In this document: piece by piece, positions 6,105 to 13,116 of the stretch
How the letters are laid out: the number at the start of each line of letters is the position of its first letter
Position numbering within the stretch: position 1 is the stretch's first letter
Origin: Actinomycetes bacterium
GTDB taxonomy: Bacteria > Actinomycetota > Acidimicrobiia > Acidimicrobiales > Microtrichaceae
Direction of reading: 5' to 3'
Length of the DNA stretch: 19,466 nt
NCBI GenBank assembly: GCA_023392475.1
Contig: JAEVZA010000198.1
Span: forward strand, 1 to 19,466
Made by a program: the position numbers and the translations under genes
Notes under the pieces: model-generated
Databases searched by the model: none
What the model saw: the letters and a program-made list of their open reading frames with translations, nothing else
What the model was told of the DNA's origin: nothing

Positions 6105-6136
6105 GACGGCAGCCCTCCCGGCCGGATCATCACCTT
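6008..6136. repeat. Tandem duplication of the dehydrogenase 3' end (2.6 copies, 48-50 bp unit)
   Basis: Copy A is 6008-6057 (50 bp), copy B 6058-6105 (48 bp; lacks 2 bases in ATCACCTT) and partial copy C 6106-6136 (31 bp). Copy C, together with the end of copy B (6101-6105), is the real end of the dehydrogenase gene. Apart from the 2-base deletion the copies are identical, which points to a recent event or active slippage. Read on the minus strand, each unit carries the codons for the end of the dehydrogenase followed by a 10-base linker. Confidence 0.92.
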
Positions 6137-7141
6137 GCCGGCGTGCTCGCCGTTGGCGAGCCGGCGCGCCGCCTCGGCGACGCCGGCGAGGTCGTACTCG
6201 ACGTCGTCGATCAGCGCGTCCACGGGCAGCTCACCCGAGGCGAGCAGCTCGAGCGCCCGCTCGAAGCCGTCGTCGTCGTAGACGTACGCACCGCACACCG
6301 ACAGCTCGAGCACGATCATCCGGTTCGGGTCGAACGACGGCGGCTCCATGCCCGTGCCGACCAGCACCAGCCGGCCACCGCGGCGCAGCTGGTGGTACGC
6401 CGCCTCCATCGCCACCCGCTTGCCCGACGAGTCGAACGCCACGTGCACCGCGTCGTCGACCATCGAGTCGACCTCCGCCATGTTGAACGTGCGCAGGTCG
6501 CCCGGGTCGCGCACCTCGCTCACCCCCAGCCGGCGGGCGAGCTCCTGGCGGGTCGACGCGGGCTCCACGACGACGACGCGGTGGCCGCGCACGACCAGCG
6601 TGGCGGCGATCAGCGCGCCGATCGGACCGGCGCCCATCACGAGCGCGTCCTGACCGGGAGCGATGCCGGAGCGGGTGACGGCGTGCAGGGCGACGGCGAG
6701 CGGCTCGGCGAGCGCGGCGGTGCGGCGGTCCATGCCGTCGGGGACCCGGAGCACGTGGGACGCCTCGCGCACGACGTGGGTGGCGAAGGCGCCGTCGAAC
6801 TCGCCGGTCATCGGCTCCTGGTGCTCGCACTGGGACGGGTGGCCGGCGCGGCACGCGTCGCACTCGCCGCACCGGGGCCCGGGTCCGCCGAGCACGGCGT
6901 CGCCGGGTGCGAGGTCGCCCACCCCGGGTCCGACCGCGACCACGGTCCCCGACCACTCGTGGCCGAGCACGTCGCCCGGGCGGCCCCAGCCCTCGTCGAT
7001 CAGGTGCAGGTCGCTGCCGCACACCCCGCAGTAGTCGATCTCGACCACGATCTGGCCGGCTCCCGGATCGGGCAGCGGCCGCTCCTCCACCTCCACGTGA
7101 CCGCGGCGGTGGTAGACCGCGGCCGGCACGGTCGTGGTCAT
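6101..7141 (-). CDS. Zinc-dependent alcohol dehydrogenase (MDR family)
   Basis: A 346-residue medium-chain dehydrogenase. Catalytic-zinc residues are Cys38 (YCGVCGSDLH), His61-Glu62 (LGHEW) and Glu146 (AEPLA). The structural-zinc lobe is complete: Cys91, Cys94, Cys97 and Cys105 (CGECDACRAGHPSQC). The Rossmann motif is MGAGPIGALIA (169-179), and a glutamate at the end of the second strand (VVVVEP) favours NAD. The layout resembles butanediol, sorbitol and threonine dehydrogenases; the substrate is not evident. ATG at 7141 overlaps the LivF stop (ATGA). The last residues, VMIRPGGLPS, are the source of the tandem repeat at 6008-6136. Its place in the transporter operon suggests it oxidises an imported or derived alcohol (inference). 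Confidence 0.9.
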   Translation of the reverse strand: MTTTVPAAVYHRRGHVEVEERPLPDPGAGQIVVEIDYCGVCGSDLHLIDEGWGRPGDVLGHEWSGTVVAVGPGVGDLAPGDAVLGGPGPRCGECDACRAGHPSQCEHQEPMTGEFDGAFATHVVREASHVLRVPDGMDRRTAALAEPLAVALHAVTRSGIAPGQDALVMGAGPIGALIAATLVVRGHRVVVVEPASTRQELARRLGVSEVRDPGDLRTFNMAEVDSMVDDAVHVAFDSSGKRVAMEAAYHQLRRGGRLVLVGTGMEPPSFDPNRMIVLELSVCGAYVYDDDGFERALELLASGELPVDALIDDVEYDLAGVAEAARRLANGEHAGKVMIRPGGLPS

Positions 7142-7980
7142 GCGGGCTCCTCTCCCGGACCGAGCCGGTGCTCCGCCCCCTCGACGCGACCGGGCGCGCC
7201 GACCGGCATGAGGATCGACGACGACAGGTCGCCGACCTCCTCGGGGCTGCCCGTGAACCGCACCTCGCCCTGCTGCAGCACGACGACGTGGTCGGCGAGC
7301 TCCAGCGCGTGGTCGAGGTGCTGCTCCACGACCAGCAGGGCGCAGCCGGCGTCCCGCACCTGCGCGAGGACGCGGTAGACGTCGGTCGTCACGATCGGGG
7401 CGAGCCCGAGCGACAGCTCGTCGGCGATCAGGAGCCGGGGCTTCAGCACCAGCACCCGGGCCAGCGTCAGCATGCGCTGCTCGCCGCCCGACAGCGTGCC
7501 GGCGACCTGGTCGCGCCGGTCGCCCAGCTTCGGGAACATCGCGAAGGCCTCGTCGAGGGCGGCGCGCACGCCGCCGTCGATCCCGGCCTCGCCGAACGCC
7601 AGCTCCAGGTTCTCCTTCACCGTGAGGGTCGCGAACACGGCGCGGCCCTCGGGTGCGTGGGCGATGCCCGCTCGTGCGAAGACGTGCGGCGGGTGGTCCG
7701 ACAGGTCCTCGCCGGCGATCAGCACGCGGCCCGACGTGGGGGCGACGAGGCCGCTCGCGACGCGGGCCACGGTGGACTTGCCGGAGCCGTTCGGCCCGAC
7801 GAGCGCCACCGCGGAGCCGGCCGGCACCGTGATCGACACGTCGAACAGGGCGCGGAACGGGCCGTACCCCGCGTCGACGTGGTCGAGCTCGAGGATCGGC
7901 GCCGCGCCGTCGGGGGTGCGAGCCCCGTCCGCGCCCGGCTCGCCGGCGCCGGCACGGTCGCCGGTGCCGTCGAGGCTCAT
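7138..7980 (-). CDS. livF: Branched-chain amino acid-type ABC transporter, ATP-binding protein LivF
   Basis: A 280-residue ABC ATPase. After a disordered 28-residue N-terminus come the Walker A motif GPNGSGKST (62-70), Q-loop region HAPEGRAVFATLTVKENL (108-125), signature LSGGEQ (163-168), Walker B LLIADE (183-188) with LSLGLAP, and the switch His221 (VVEQHLDHA). EGR..F..LTV.ENL is diagnostic of LivF. Together with LivG it powers the LivHM permease at the inner face of the membrane. The start is ATG at 7980, overlapping the LivG stop (ATGA); the frame is open further upstream but that part overlaps LivG. The poorly conserved C-terminal 25 residues are unusual in length but not in sequence. 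Confidence 0.93.
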   Translation of the reverse strand: MSLDGTGDRAGAGEPGADGARTPDGAAPILELDHVDAGYGPFRALFDVSITVPAGSAVALVGPNGSGKSTVARVASGLVAPTSGRVLIAGEDLSDHPPHVFARAGIAHAPEGRAVFATLTVKENLELAFGEAGIDGGVRAALDEAFAMFPKLGDRRDQVAGTLSGGEQRMLTLARVLVLKPRLLIADELSLGLAPIVTTDVYRVLAQVRDAGCALLVVEQHLDHALELADHVVVLQQGEVRFTGSPEEVGDLSSSILMPVGAPGRVEGAEHRLGPGEEPA

Positions 7981-8744
7981 ACCTCGACCCCCAGGTAGGC
8001 GGCGCGCACGCGCTCGTCCTCCATGACCTCGTCGGTGGGGCCCGACGCGATGAGCTGGCCGTAGTCGAGCACGTAGGTGCGCGACGCGAGCCGCTGCACC
8101 ATCGGCACGTCGTGCTCGATCAGCACGACCGCCGTGCCGTGCTGCGCGCACACGGTCTCCAGCGCGGAGCCCATCTCGATCGTCTCGTTGCGGTCGAGAC
8201 CGGACGACGGCTCGTCGAGGAACATCAGCTTCGGCTCGCACATGAGGGCGCGGCCGAGCTCGACGAGCCGCCCCTTGCCGAGCGACAGCGATTCGGCCGG
8301 CCGATCGGCCACGTCGGTGAGCCCCACCAGCTCGAGGACCCGGTCGCAGCGCTCGAGCTCCTCGGCCGTGGGTCGGCTGCCCCGGAGGAGGTCGGACCAC
8401 ATGCCGCCGCGCCGGGTGCGGGCCCGATCGGCGACGAGCAGGTGGTCGCACACGGTCATGCCGCCGAACAGCTCGATGCGCTGGAACGTGCGGGCGATGC
8501 CGAGGCGGGCCCGCCGCGACGGCCGCAGCCCGTCGAGCGACCGGCCGTCGAACGTGACCGAGCCGGCATCGGGGTGGAGGACGCCGGACAGGCAGTTGAA
8601 CAGCGTGCTCTTGCCGGCCCCGTTCGGCCCGATGACGGCCACGAACTCGCCGGGGTCCACGTGCAACGACACGTCGGAGAGGGCGACGATGCCGGCGAAG
8701 CGCTTCGAGACCGCGCGTGCCTGGAGCAGCGCCTCGCCGTTCAC
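7977..8744 (-). CDS. livG: Branched-chain amino acid-type ABC transporter, ATP-binding protein LivG
   Basis: A 255-residue ABC ATPase. Walker A is GPNGAGKST (39-47), followed by GIARTFQRIELFGGMTV (82-98), the LivG-type Q-loop region. The Walker B/D-loop is LMFLDEPSSGLD (173-184) and the switch is His211 (IEHDV). The ABC signature reads LSLGKGRLVELGRAL (153-167) instead of the canonical LSGGQ. LivG proteins are known for relaxed signatures (often ..YGQQRR.EIARAL), so this is an actinobacterial variant rather than a defect. GTG at 8744 overlaps the permease stop (GTGA). The much longer open frame upstream is an antisense-free shadow of the permease gene in another frame. Confidence 0.92.
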   Translation of the reverse strand: MNGEALLQARAVSKRFAGIVALSDVSLHVDPGEFVAVIGPNGAGKSTLFNCLSGVLHPDAGSVTFDGRSLDGLRPSRRARLGIARTFQRIELFGGMTVCDHLLVADRARTRRGGMWSDLLRGSRPTAEELERCDRVLELVGLTDVADRPAESLSLGKGRLVELGRALMCEPKLMFLDEPSSGLDRNETIEMGSALETVCAQHGTAVVLIEHDVPMVQRLASRTYVLDYGQLIASGPTDEVMEDERVRAAYLGVEV

Positions 8745-10915
8745 GACGTCATCCCGGTGGTCGGCCGCTCCTCTGAGGAGCTGCTGGCGTCGTGCCCGTT
8801 GCCGGAGGCGTCGACCGTGGCCGTGGCGCCGGCGCCGTCGACGGCCGCACCGTCCGCGGCCGCCGCGGCCGGGAGCACCTCGGACGCCGCCTTCGCCGCC
8901 TGCCGGCGCTCGACCCGGCGGAGGATGCTGTTGACCGACGCAGCCGTCTGCGCCTCGATCGAGCCCTCCGGGTGGCGCGCGTAGGTGATGGCGCCGATGC
9001 CGAACAGGATGAACGCCACCGACTGGGACCAGCTGGGCTTCACGTTGTCGGCGATGGTCTGCACCCAGCTCGGGGCGTCGGGGTGCGAGGTGAGCCAGTT
9101 GCCCGGGAACCCGAAGAGCTTGTCCAGGATGGCGGGGAACAGGAAGAAGAACAGGCCCGACATGACCGCGGCCTGGATGCTCCTCGATCCTGCCGACACG
9201 ACGAGGGCCACCCACACCAGGCCGATCAGGTACGGGAAGCTGCTCTGGTAGTTCGCCTGGCCGACGTAGGCCGCGGTGAGGCCGCCGCCGAAGCCGGCGA
9301 TGGCGGCGGCGACCGTGAAGGCGACGATGCGGGCCCGGGTGCCGCTGATGCCGATGGAGGCCGCGGCGACGTCGGAGGTCTGCAGCGCCTGCAGGAACCG
9401 ACCGGTGGTGCCCTCGCGGAGGCGGATGACGACGAACGCGATGATCGCCGCGCAGCACACGGCGAAGACGAGGAAGTACCGGTCGTCGGACAGGTCCCAC
9501 GGGCCGATCACCGGGCGGGGCACGCTGATCGGGATGGCGCCGCCGCTGACCCAGCCGAGCGGCACGAAGATCGACTCGAACATCAGGGCGAACGCCAGGG
9601 TGGCGAGCGCGAGGTACACGCCGTCGAGCCGGACCACCGGGATGGCGAGCACCGCGCCGACCGCGGCGGCGATCGCGGCGCCGATCAGCATGGCGGCGAT
9701 GACCGACATGCCGGTGCTGGCGACGAGCTGCGCCGTCGCGAACGCGCCGATGGCGGCGAGCGCGGCCTGCGACAGGCTGAGCATGCCGCCGATCCCGACC
9801 ACGACGATCAGCGACATCATGATGATCGCCAGCACCACGCCGCCGACGACGAGGCCGAGCCAGTAGCCGTCGAGGACGAACCAGCACAGCGCCATCGCGA
9901 TCACGAACACCGCGGTGCCGAACACCCGGGACCCGATCGTCATCCACCTCGGCCGGCTCAGGTGGACGGGCGAGGGCGTCGGTGGGTCGACCGTGGCCAG
10001 CGGGTCGGTGACCTCACGGGTGGAGCGCAGCCCCGGGCGGAGCAGCAGCAGCGCGAACAGGACGACGAACGGCAGGGCGGGGCGCAGCCCCGTCGCGAGC
10101 ACGCTGTCGGTCGGCAGCTCGCCGGCCAGCACCGCCTGCAGCACGCCGAGCGCGATGCCACCGGCGAACGTGAGCGGGATGCTCGTGAGGCCGCCGACGA
10201 CCGTGGCGGCGAGGGCGGCGACGAGCAGGGTGAAGAGGTCGAAGGGGTTGAGCGACGCGAACAGCGGCGCCACGAGGACGCCCGCCAGCCCGGCGAGCAG
10301 GCTCGAGAGGATCCACGACGCCATCGACACGCGATCGGCGTTCACCCCGTTGAGCTCCGCCATGCGGGGGCTCTCCACCACCGCCCGCATGCGCAGCCCC
10401 AGGCGGGTGGAGCGGAAGAGCACCACGAGGCCGATCACCACGACGATCGTCGAGACGATGGTGGCGACCTGCCCGGCGTCGAGCACGAACCGGCTGCCCT
10501 GCGGCCACAGCCACTCGTCGGTGCGCTTCACGTACCAGAGGGGCGGCGGGTTCTTCTTCGTGTCCGTGCCGAAGAACAGCTTCACGATCTCGGGGATCGC
10601 GATGAGCAGGCCGAGGGACGTGACCAGCTTGGCCATCGATCCCGCCCCGCGCAGGTACCGGAACAGCACGCGCTCCAGGAGCAGGCCGATCGCCGGGCCG
10701 ACGATCACGATGGCCAGCACCGCGGCGGGCAGCAGCGGCCACTCCTGGACCTTGCGGACCTCGTAGAACACCGCCGCGCTCGCGTAGGCCTGGGCGGCGA
10801 ACGCGAGGTTGAAGACGCCCGAGGTCTTGTACGTGAGGACGAGCCCCACCGCGAGCAGCGCGAAGACGCACCCGGTGGGGATGCCTCGGATCGCGTACTC
10901 GAGGAGCTCGACCAC
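8741..10915 (-). CDS. Fused LivH-LivM permease of a branched-chain amino acid-type ABC transporter
   Basis: A 724-residue membrane protein that joins two permeases. Residues 1-295 are LivH-like (YAIRGIPTGCVFALLAVGL, then GLRMRAVVESPRMAELNGV at 173-191 as the ATPase-contact EAA-like loop). A proline-rich linker spans about 296-325. Residues 330-650 are LivM-like (GIGGMLSLSQAALAAIGAFA at 374-393, GRFLQALQTSDVAAASIGI at 505-523 as the second contact loop). A charged, Ala/Ser-rich cytoplasmic tail spans about 665-724. Both contact loops are intact, so the fusion should supply both halves of the channel. GTG at 10915 lies 6 bases after the binding-protein stop; the stop overlaps LivG. Substrates of such systems range from amino acids to aromatic and aliphatic acids and amides. 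Confidence 0.92.
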   Translation of the reverse strand: MVELLEYAIRGIPTGCVFALLAVGLVLTYKTSGVFNLAFAAQAYASAAVFYEVRKVQEWPLLPAAVLAIVIVGPAIGLLLERVLFRYLRGAGSMAKLVTSLGLLIAIPEIVKLFFGTDTKKNPPPLWYVKRTDEWLWPQGSRFVLDAGQVATIVSTIVVVIGLVVLFRSTRLGLRMRAVVESPRMAELNGVNADRVSMASWILSSLLAGLAGVLVAPLFASLNPFDLFTLLVAALAATVVGGLTSIPLTFAGGIALGVLQAVLAGELPTDSVLATGLRPALPFVVLFALLLLRPGLRSTREVTDPLATVDPPTPSPVHLSRPRWMTIGSRVFGTAVFVIAMALCWFVLDGYWLGLVVGGVVLAIIMMSLIVVVGIGGMLSLSQAALAAIGAFATAQLVASTGMSVIAAMLIGAAIAAAVGAVLAIPVVRLDGVYLALATLAFALMFESIFVPLGWVSGGAIPISVPRPVIGPWDLSDDRYFLVFAVCCAAIIAFVVIRLREGTTGRFLQALQTSDVAAASIGISGTRARIVAFTVAAAIAGFGGGLTAAYVGQANYQSSFPYLIGLVWVALVVSAGSRSIQAAVMSGLFFFLFPAILDKLFGFPGNWLTSHPDAPSWVQTIADNVKPSWSQSVAFILFGIGAITYARHPEGSIEAQTAASVNSILRRVERRQAAKAASEVLPAAAAADGAAVDGAGATATVDASGNGHDASSSSEERPTTGMTS

Positions 10916-10921
10916 CCGGAC

Positions 10922-12244
10922 CTACTTGTACGACGGGGTGAGCTGCTGGCTGGTGACGTCGAGGCAGGTGAACGGCTCGCCCTTCGGGCCGGTGACCGGG
11001 ACGAACTTCGAGTCCTCCACCTTGAGGGTCGCCGCGCACGTGATGTTGTCCCGCTGCGTGTGGGCGGTGGTCCAGTTCACGCCCGACAGCAGGCCGTCGG
11101 CGTCGTAGTCCGTCATCTTGTTGATGGCGTCGATCACCTTCTGCCGGTCGAAGTCCGGACCGGCCGCCTTCAGGCCCTTCACGAACAGGTCGGCGTTGAT
11201 CCAGCCGACGATGCTGTTCTCGCTCTCCTCGCCGCCGACCTGCTTGATCCACTTCTCGTAGTTCTTCATGCCGTCGGTCATGTCCTTGGACTCGAGCGGC
11301 GTGAACGACGTGTACACGTAGGACCCCTCGAACAGGTCGCCGTACTCGTCGAGCAGGTCCTGGTCGTAGGCGTTCGGCAGGTACTGGATCGCGTCCAGCT
11401 GCTGCTTCTTGATCTCCTTCGCGAGCGTCACCACGCCGTTCGTGTCCATGCACGTGATGACCATGTCCACGCCGGCGTCCTTCATCTTCGACACCTGCAC
11501 CGACAGGTCCGTGGTGCCGAAGCTGAGGGAGGAGTCCTTGAAGACGACCTTGGCGTCGGCCTCCTTGCCCCACTTCTCGAAGGACTTGTCCCAGCTCTGC
11601 ATGCACTCGGTCGACTGCGGCACGTTGTACCCGAGCAGGCCGATCTTGTGGCGCTTGGCCATCTTGGCGACGTAGGGCACCGACGGCTGCTCGCAGCCGA
11701 GGCAGAGGTAGGAGCCGTCCTGGCCGAACATGTTCAGCTTCGGGTCGGCGGCCGAGCCCTGCCACTCGTCGTTGATGTGCCAGCCGAAGGTGGGGACGTT
11801 GGCCTTCACGAGCTGGTCGGCACCGGTGAACAGGAGGGTGGCGATCGGCAGGGCGGCGAACACGTTGTCCTGGTCGATGAGCCCCTTCACCTCGGAGGAG
11901 TTGTTCGCCATCTTGTCGTCGCGCTTGGACGACAGGACGAGCTTCCGGCCGTCCACCCCGCCCTCGCTGTTCACCATGGCGAAGTAGGCGTCGACGCCCT
12001 TGAAGGAGTCCGCGTACTTGCCGCCGAGCGGGTTGGTGGCGGCCGCGACGCCGCCGACGCGGATCTCCGAGTCCGTCACGCCGGGCGCGTCGACCTTGGT
12101 CTTCGCACCGCTCGCCGTCGTGCTGCTCCCACCTCCGCCGCCGGCGGTCGTGGTGCTGCCTCCCGACTGCTCAGAGTTCCCGCACGCCGCGGCCAGGACC
12201 ACGACGGCGGCGATCATGACGATCCAGCGACTCCGCACTGCCAT
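10922..12244 (-). CDS. ABC-transporter solute-binding lipoprotein (LivK/type-1 periplasmic-binding fold)
   Basis: A 440-residue precursor. The signal peptide WIVMIAAVVVLAAAC ends at Cys21, giving a lipoprotein with a slightly atypical lipobox (AAAC). A Ser/Thr/Gly linker (24-47) leads to the binding domain, which starts VTDSEIRVGGVAAATNPLGGKYADSF (split: VTDSEIRVGG 56-65, NPLGGKYADSF 71-81). Features of the family include FAMVNSEGGVDGRKL (88-102) and the lobe-two region MKDAGVDMVITCMDTNG. The ligand cannot be read from sequence; family members bind branched amino acids, amides, urea and aromatic acids. ATG at 12244 directly abuts a GGGGGG run, while GTG at 12238 lies 6 bases after that run, so translation may really start at GTG. 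It is the first gene of the operon and has an operator 117 bases upstream. Confidence 0.9.
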   Translation of the reverse strand: MAVRSRWIVMIAAVVVLAAACGNSEQSGGSTTTAGGGGGSSTTASGAKTKVDAPGVTDSEIRVGGVAAATNPLGGKYADSFKGVDAYFAMVNSEGGVDGRKLVLSSKRDDKMANNSSEVKGLIDQDNVFAALPIATLLFTGADQLVKANVPTFGWHINDEWQGSAADPKLNMFGQDGSYLCLGCEQPSVPYVAKMAKRHKIGLLGYNVPQSTECMQSWDKSFEKWGKEADAKVVFKDSSLSFGTTDLSVQVSKMKDAGVDMVITCMDTNGVVTLAKEIKKQQLDAIQYLPNAYDQDLLDEYGDLFEGSYVYTSFTPLESKDMTDGMKNYEKWIKQVGGEESENSIVGWINADLFVKGLKAAGPDFDRQKVIDAINKMTDYDADGLLSGVNWTTAHTQRDNITCAATLKVEDSKFVPVTGPKGEPFTCLDVTSQQLTPSYK

Positions 12245-12361
12245 CCCCCCGATGTCTCTCGGCGACTTCCGAACTGACGGCGGACGGGTCCCCCTGACCC
12301 GCCACGCACCGGTCGCCGGAGGGTCACGTACCCCGCCGCCGACCGACGCACTCCCGAAAAC
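12245..12361 (-). promoter_or_regulatory. Leader region of the transporter operon
   Basis: About 117 bases separate the operator from the binding-protein start, unlike the leaderless arrangement of the other regulon genes. TAGTGT on the minus strand (12365-12370, within the operator) fits TANNNT and would give a leader of about 110 bases. The stretch contains one small inverted repeat, CGGGTC/GACCCG (12285-12301, 5-base loop). I see no riboswitch, leader peptide or terminator in it. Confidence 0.35.
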
Positions 12362-12377
12362 CTGACACTAGCGTCAG
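12362..12377. promoter_or_regulatory. TetR-type operator copy 3 (CTGACACTAGCGTCAG)
   Basis: The half-sites match at 7 of 8 positions. The site overlaps the TGA stop of tetR (12374-12376) and lies upstream of the transporter operon. TAGTGT within it (minus strand) is a candidate -10 element, so repressor binding would occlude the operon promoter. The placement suggests the operon can also receive read-through from tetR. Confidence 0.72.
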
Positions 12378-13021
12378 TTGGACGCGTCGGGTCCGAAAAG
12401 TGCGTCCATCATGATGCCAGCGAGGGTGGCCGCGAGTCCGGGCGCGTCGTCGCCGACCTGCCCCGTGCTCAGGAAGTAGTTGACGCGCTCGACCATGGCC
12501 ACGAGGGCCAGGGCGGCGATCGCCGGGTCGAGGTCCTTCCGGCGGCGGAGGCGGACCTTGGCCGCCAGCGCCTCGGCCACGGTGGCGAGCACGTCGTCGC
12601 CGGCCATCCCCTCGGAGGCGTCTCGCCGCTCGGCCTCGGTCCAGGACCGGATGAGGGGCCCGTAGTGCGCGTAGACCTCGATGAACCGGAGCAGCCACAC
12701 CTCGAGCGCGGCCCGGCTCTCGGCGGTGGGCGAGAGGACCGGGAGCGAGTCGGTCAGCGCGTGGAACTCCTCGGCCACGTCCGCCACGAGCTGCTCGAAC
12801 AGCTCGTCCTTCGACGAGAAGTACAGGTAGAAGGTGCCGTGGGACGTGCGGGCCCGCTTCACGACGTCGTCGACGCGGGTGGCGTGGAAGCCCTTGCGGG
12901 AGAAGACGGCGACGCCCGCGTCCAGGAGCTTGGCGCGGGTGGCCCGGCCCCGGGCCCGGAGCGGGCGGTCGTCCGTGCCGGCGTCGGCGGCGTCGTCGGT
13001 CGTGGTGGAGGCGCGGGGCAT
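12374..13021 (-). CDS. TetR-family transcriptional regulator, probable repressor of the local regulon
   Basis: A 215-residue protein. A disordered N-terminus (1-24) precedes the TetR DNA-binding domain: ATRAKLLDAGVAVFSRKGFHATRVDDVVKRARTSHGTFYLYFSSKDELFEQLV (split: KLLDAGVAVFSRKGF 31-45, TRVDDVVKRARTSHGTFYLY 48-67, FSSKDELFEQL 68-78). The C-terminal ligand-binding region is helical and not specific enough to name an inducer; acyl-CoA is a reasonable guess from the neighbouring genes. It is divergent from the acyl-CoA synthetase gene, with a perfect palindromic operator in the shared 95-base gap. TAACGT (minus strand 13032-13037) lies 10 bases before the ATG, giving an almost leaderless transcript. 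The stop codon lies inside operator copy 3. Confidence 0.9.
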   Translation of the reverse strand: MPRASTTTDDAADAGTDDRPLRARGRATRAKLLDAGVAVFSRKGFHATRVDDVVKRARTSHGTFYLYFSSKDELFEQLVADVAEEFHALTDSLPVLSPTAESRAALEVWLLRFIEVYAHYGPLIRSWTEAERRDASEGMAGDDVLATVAEALAAKVRLRRRKDLDPAIAALALVAMVERVNYFLSTGQVGDDAPGLAATLAGIMMDALFGPDASN

Positions 13022-13069
13022 GACGCCGCAGACGTTAGAGGATCGCCACCCCGCCGAACGGACCCGGAA

Positions 13070-13085
13070 CTGACACGCGTGTCAG
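13070..13085. promoter_or_regulatory. TetR-type operator copy 4, perfect palindrome (CTGACACGCGTGTCAG)
   Basis: All 8 half-site positions are complementary. The site is in the divergent gap between tetR and the acyl-CoA synthetase gene, 31 bases before the synthetase GTG, where it would cover the -35 region of that promoter. It lies 48 bases upstream of the tetR start, so autoregulation is likely. Being a perfect palindrome next to the regulator gene, it is the best anchor for linking all four sites to this TetR protein. Confidence 0.82.
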
Positions 13086-13103
13086 CGGTGCGGGCTCCTC
13101 GGG

Positions 13104-13109
13104 TACGGT
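13104..13109 (+). promoter_or_regulatory. Probable -10 element, leaderless promoter of the acyl-CoA synthetase gene
   Basis: TACGGT (TANNNT) is followed by 7 bases and then GTG at 13117, predicting a leaderless transcript. The operator at 13070-13085 lies 18 bases upstream, at the expected -35 position. Confidence 0.58.
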
Positions 13110-13116
13110 CTCGACC

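Noticed and set aside
6008..6136. Tandem repeats considered as a CRISPR array or IS remnant
   Set aside because: Units are contiguous with no spacers and derive from the 3' end of the adjacent gene; there are no terminal inverted repeats or transposase.
8197..8242. Possible defect in the LivG ABC signature (LSLGKGR instead of LSGGQ)
   Set aside because: LivG proteins commonly have relaxed signatures and the Walker A, Walker B and switch His are intact, so it is described in the feature and not raised as a finding.
7977..9947. Long open frame extending LivG upstream through the permease gene
   Set aside because: The upstream part is an Arg-rich off-frame translation of the permease; LivG homology begins at the GTG at 8744, which overlaps the permease stop.
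8792..12277. A 1161-codon open frame on the plus strand opposite the transporter operon
   Set aside because: It is Arg/Gly/Glu/Asp/His-rich with no domain, and it is antisense to five well-supported genes. Such frames are expected at this GC content.
12274..12300. Isolated CTGAC half-sites in the transporter leader
   Set aside because: No complementary GTCAG at the right distance; single pentamers are expected by chance.
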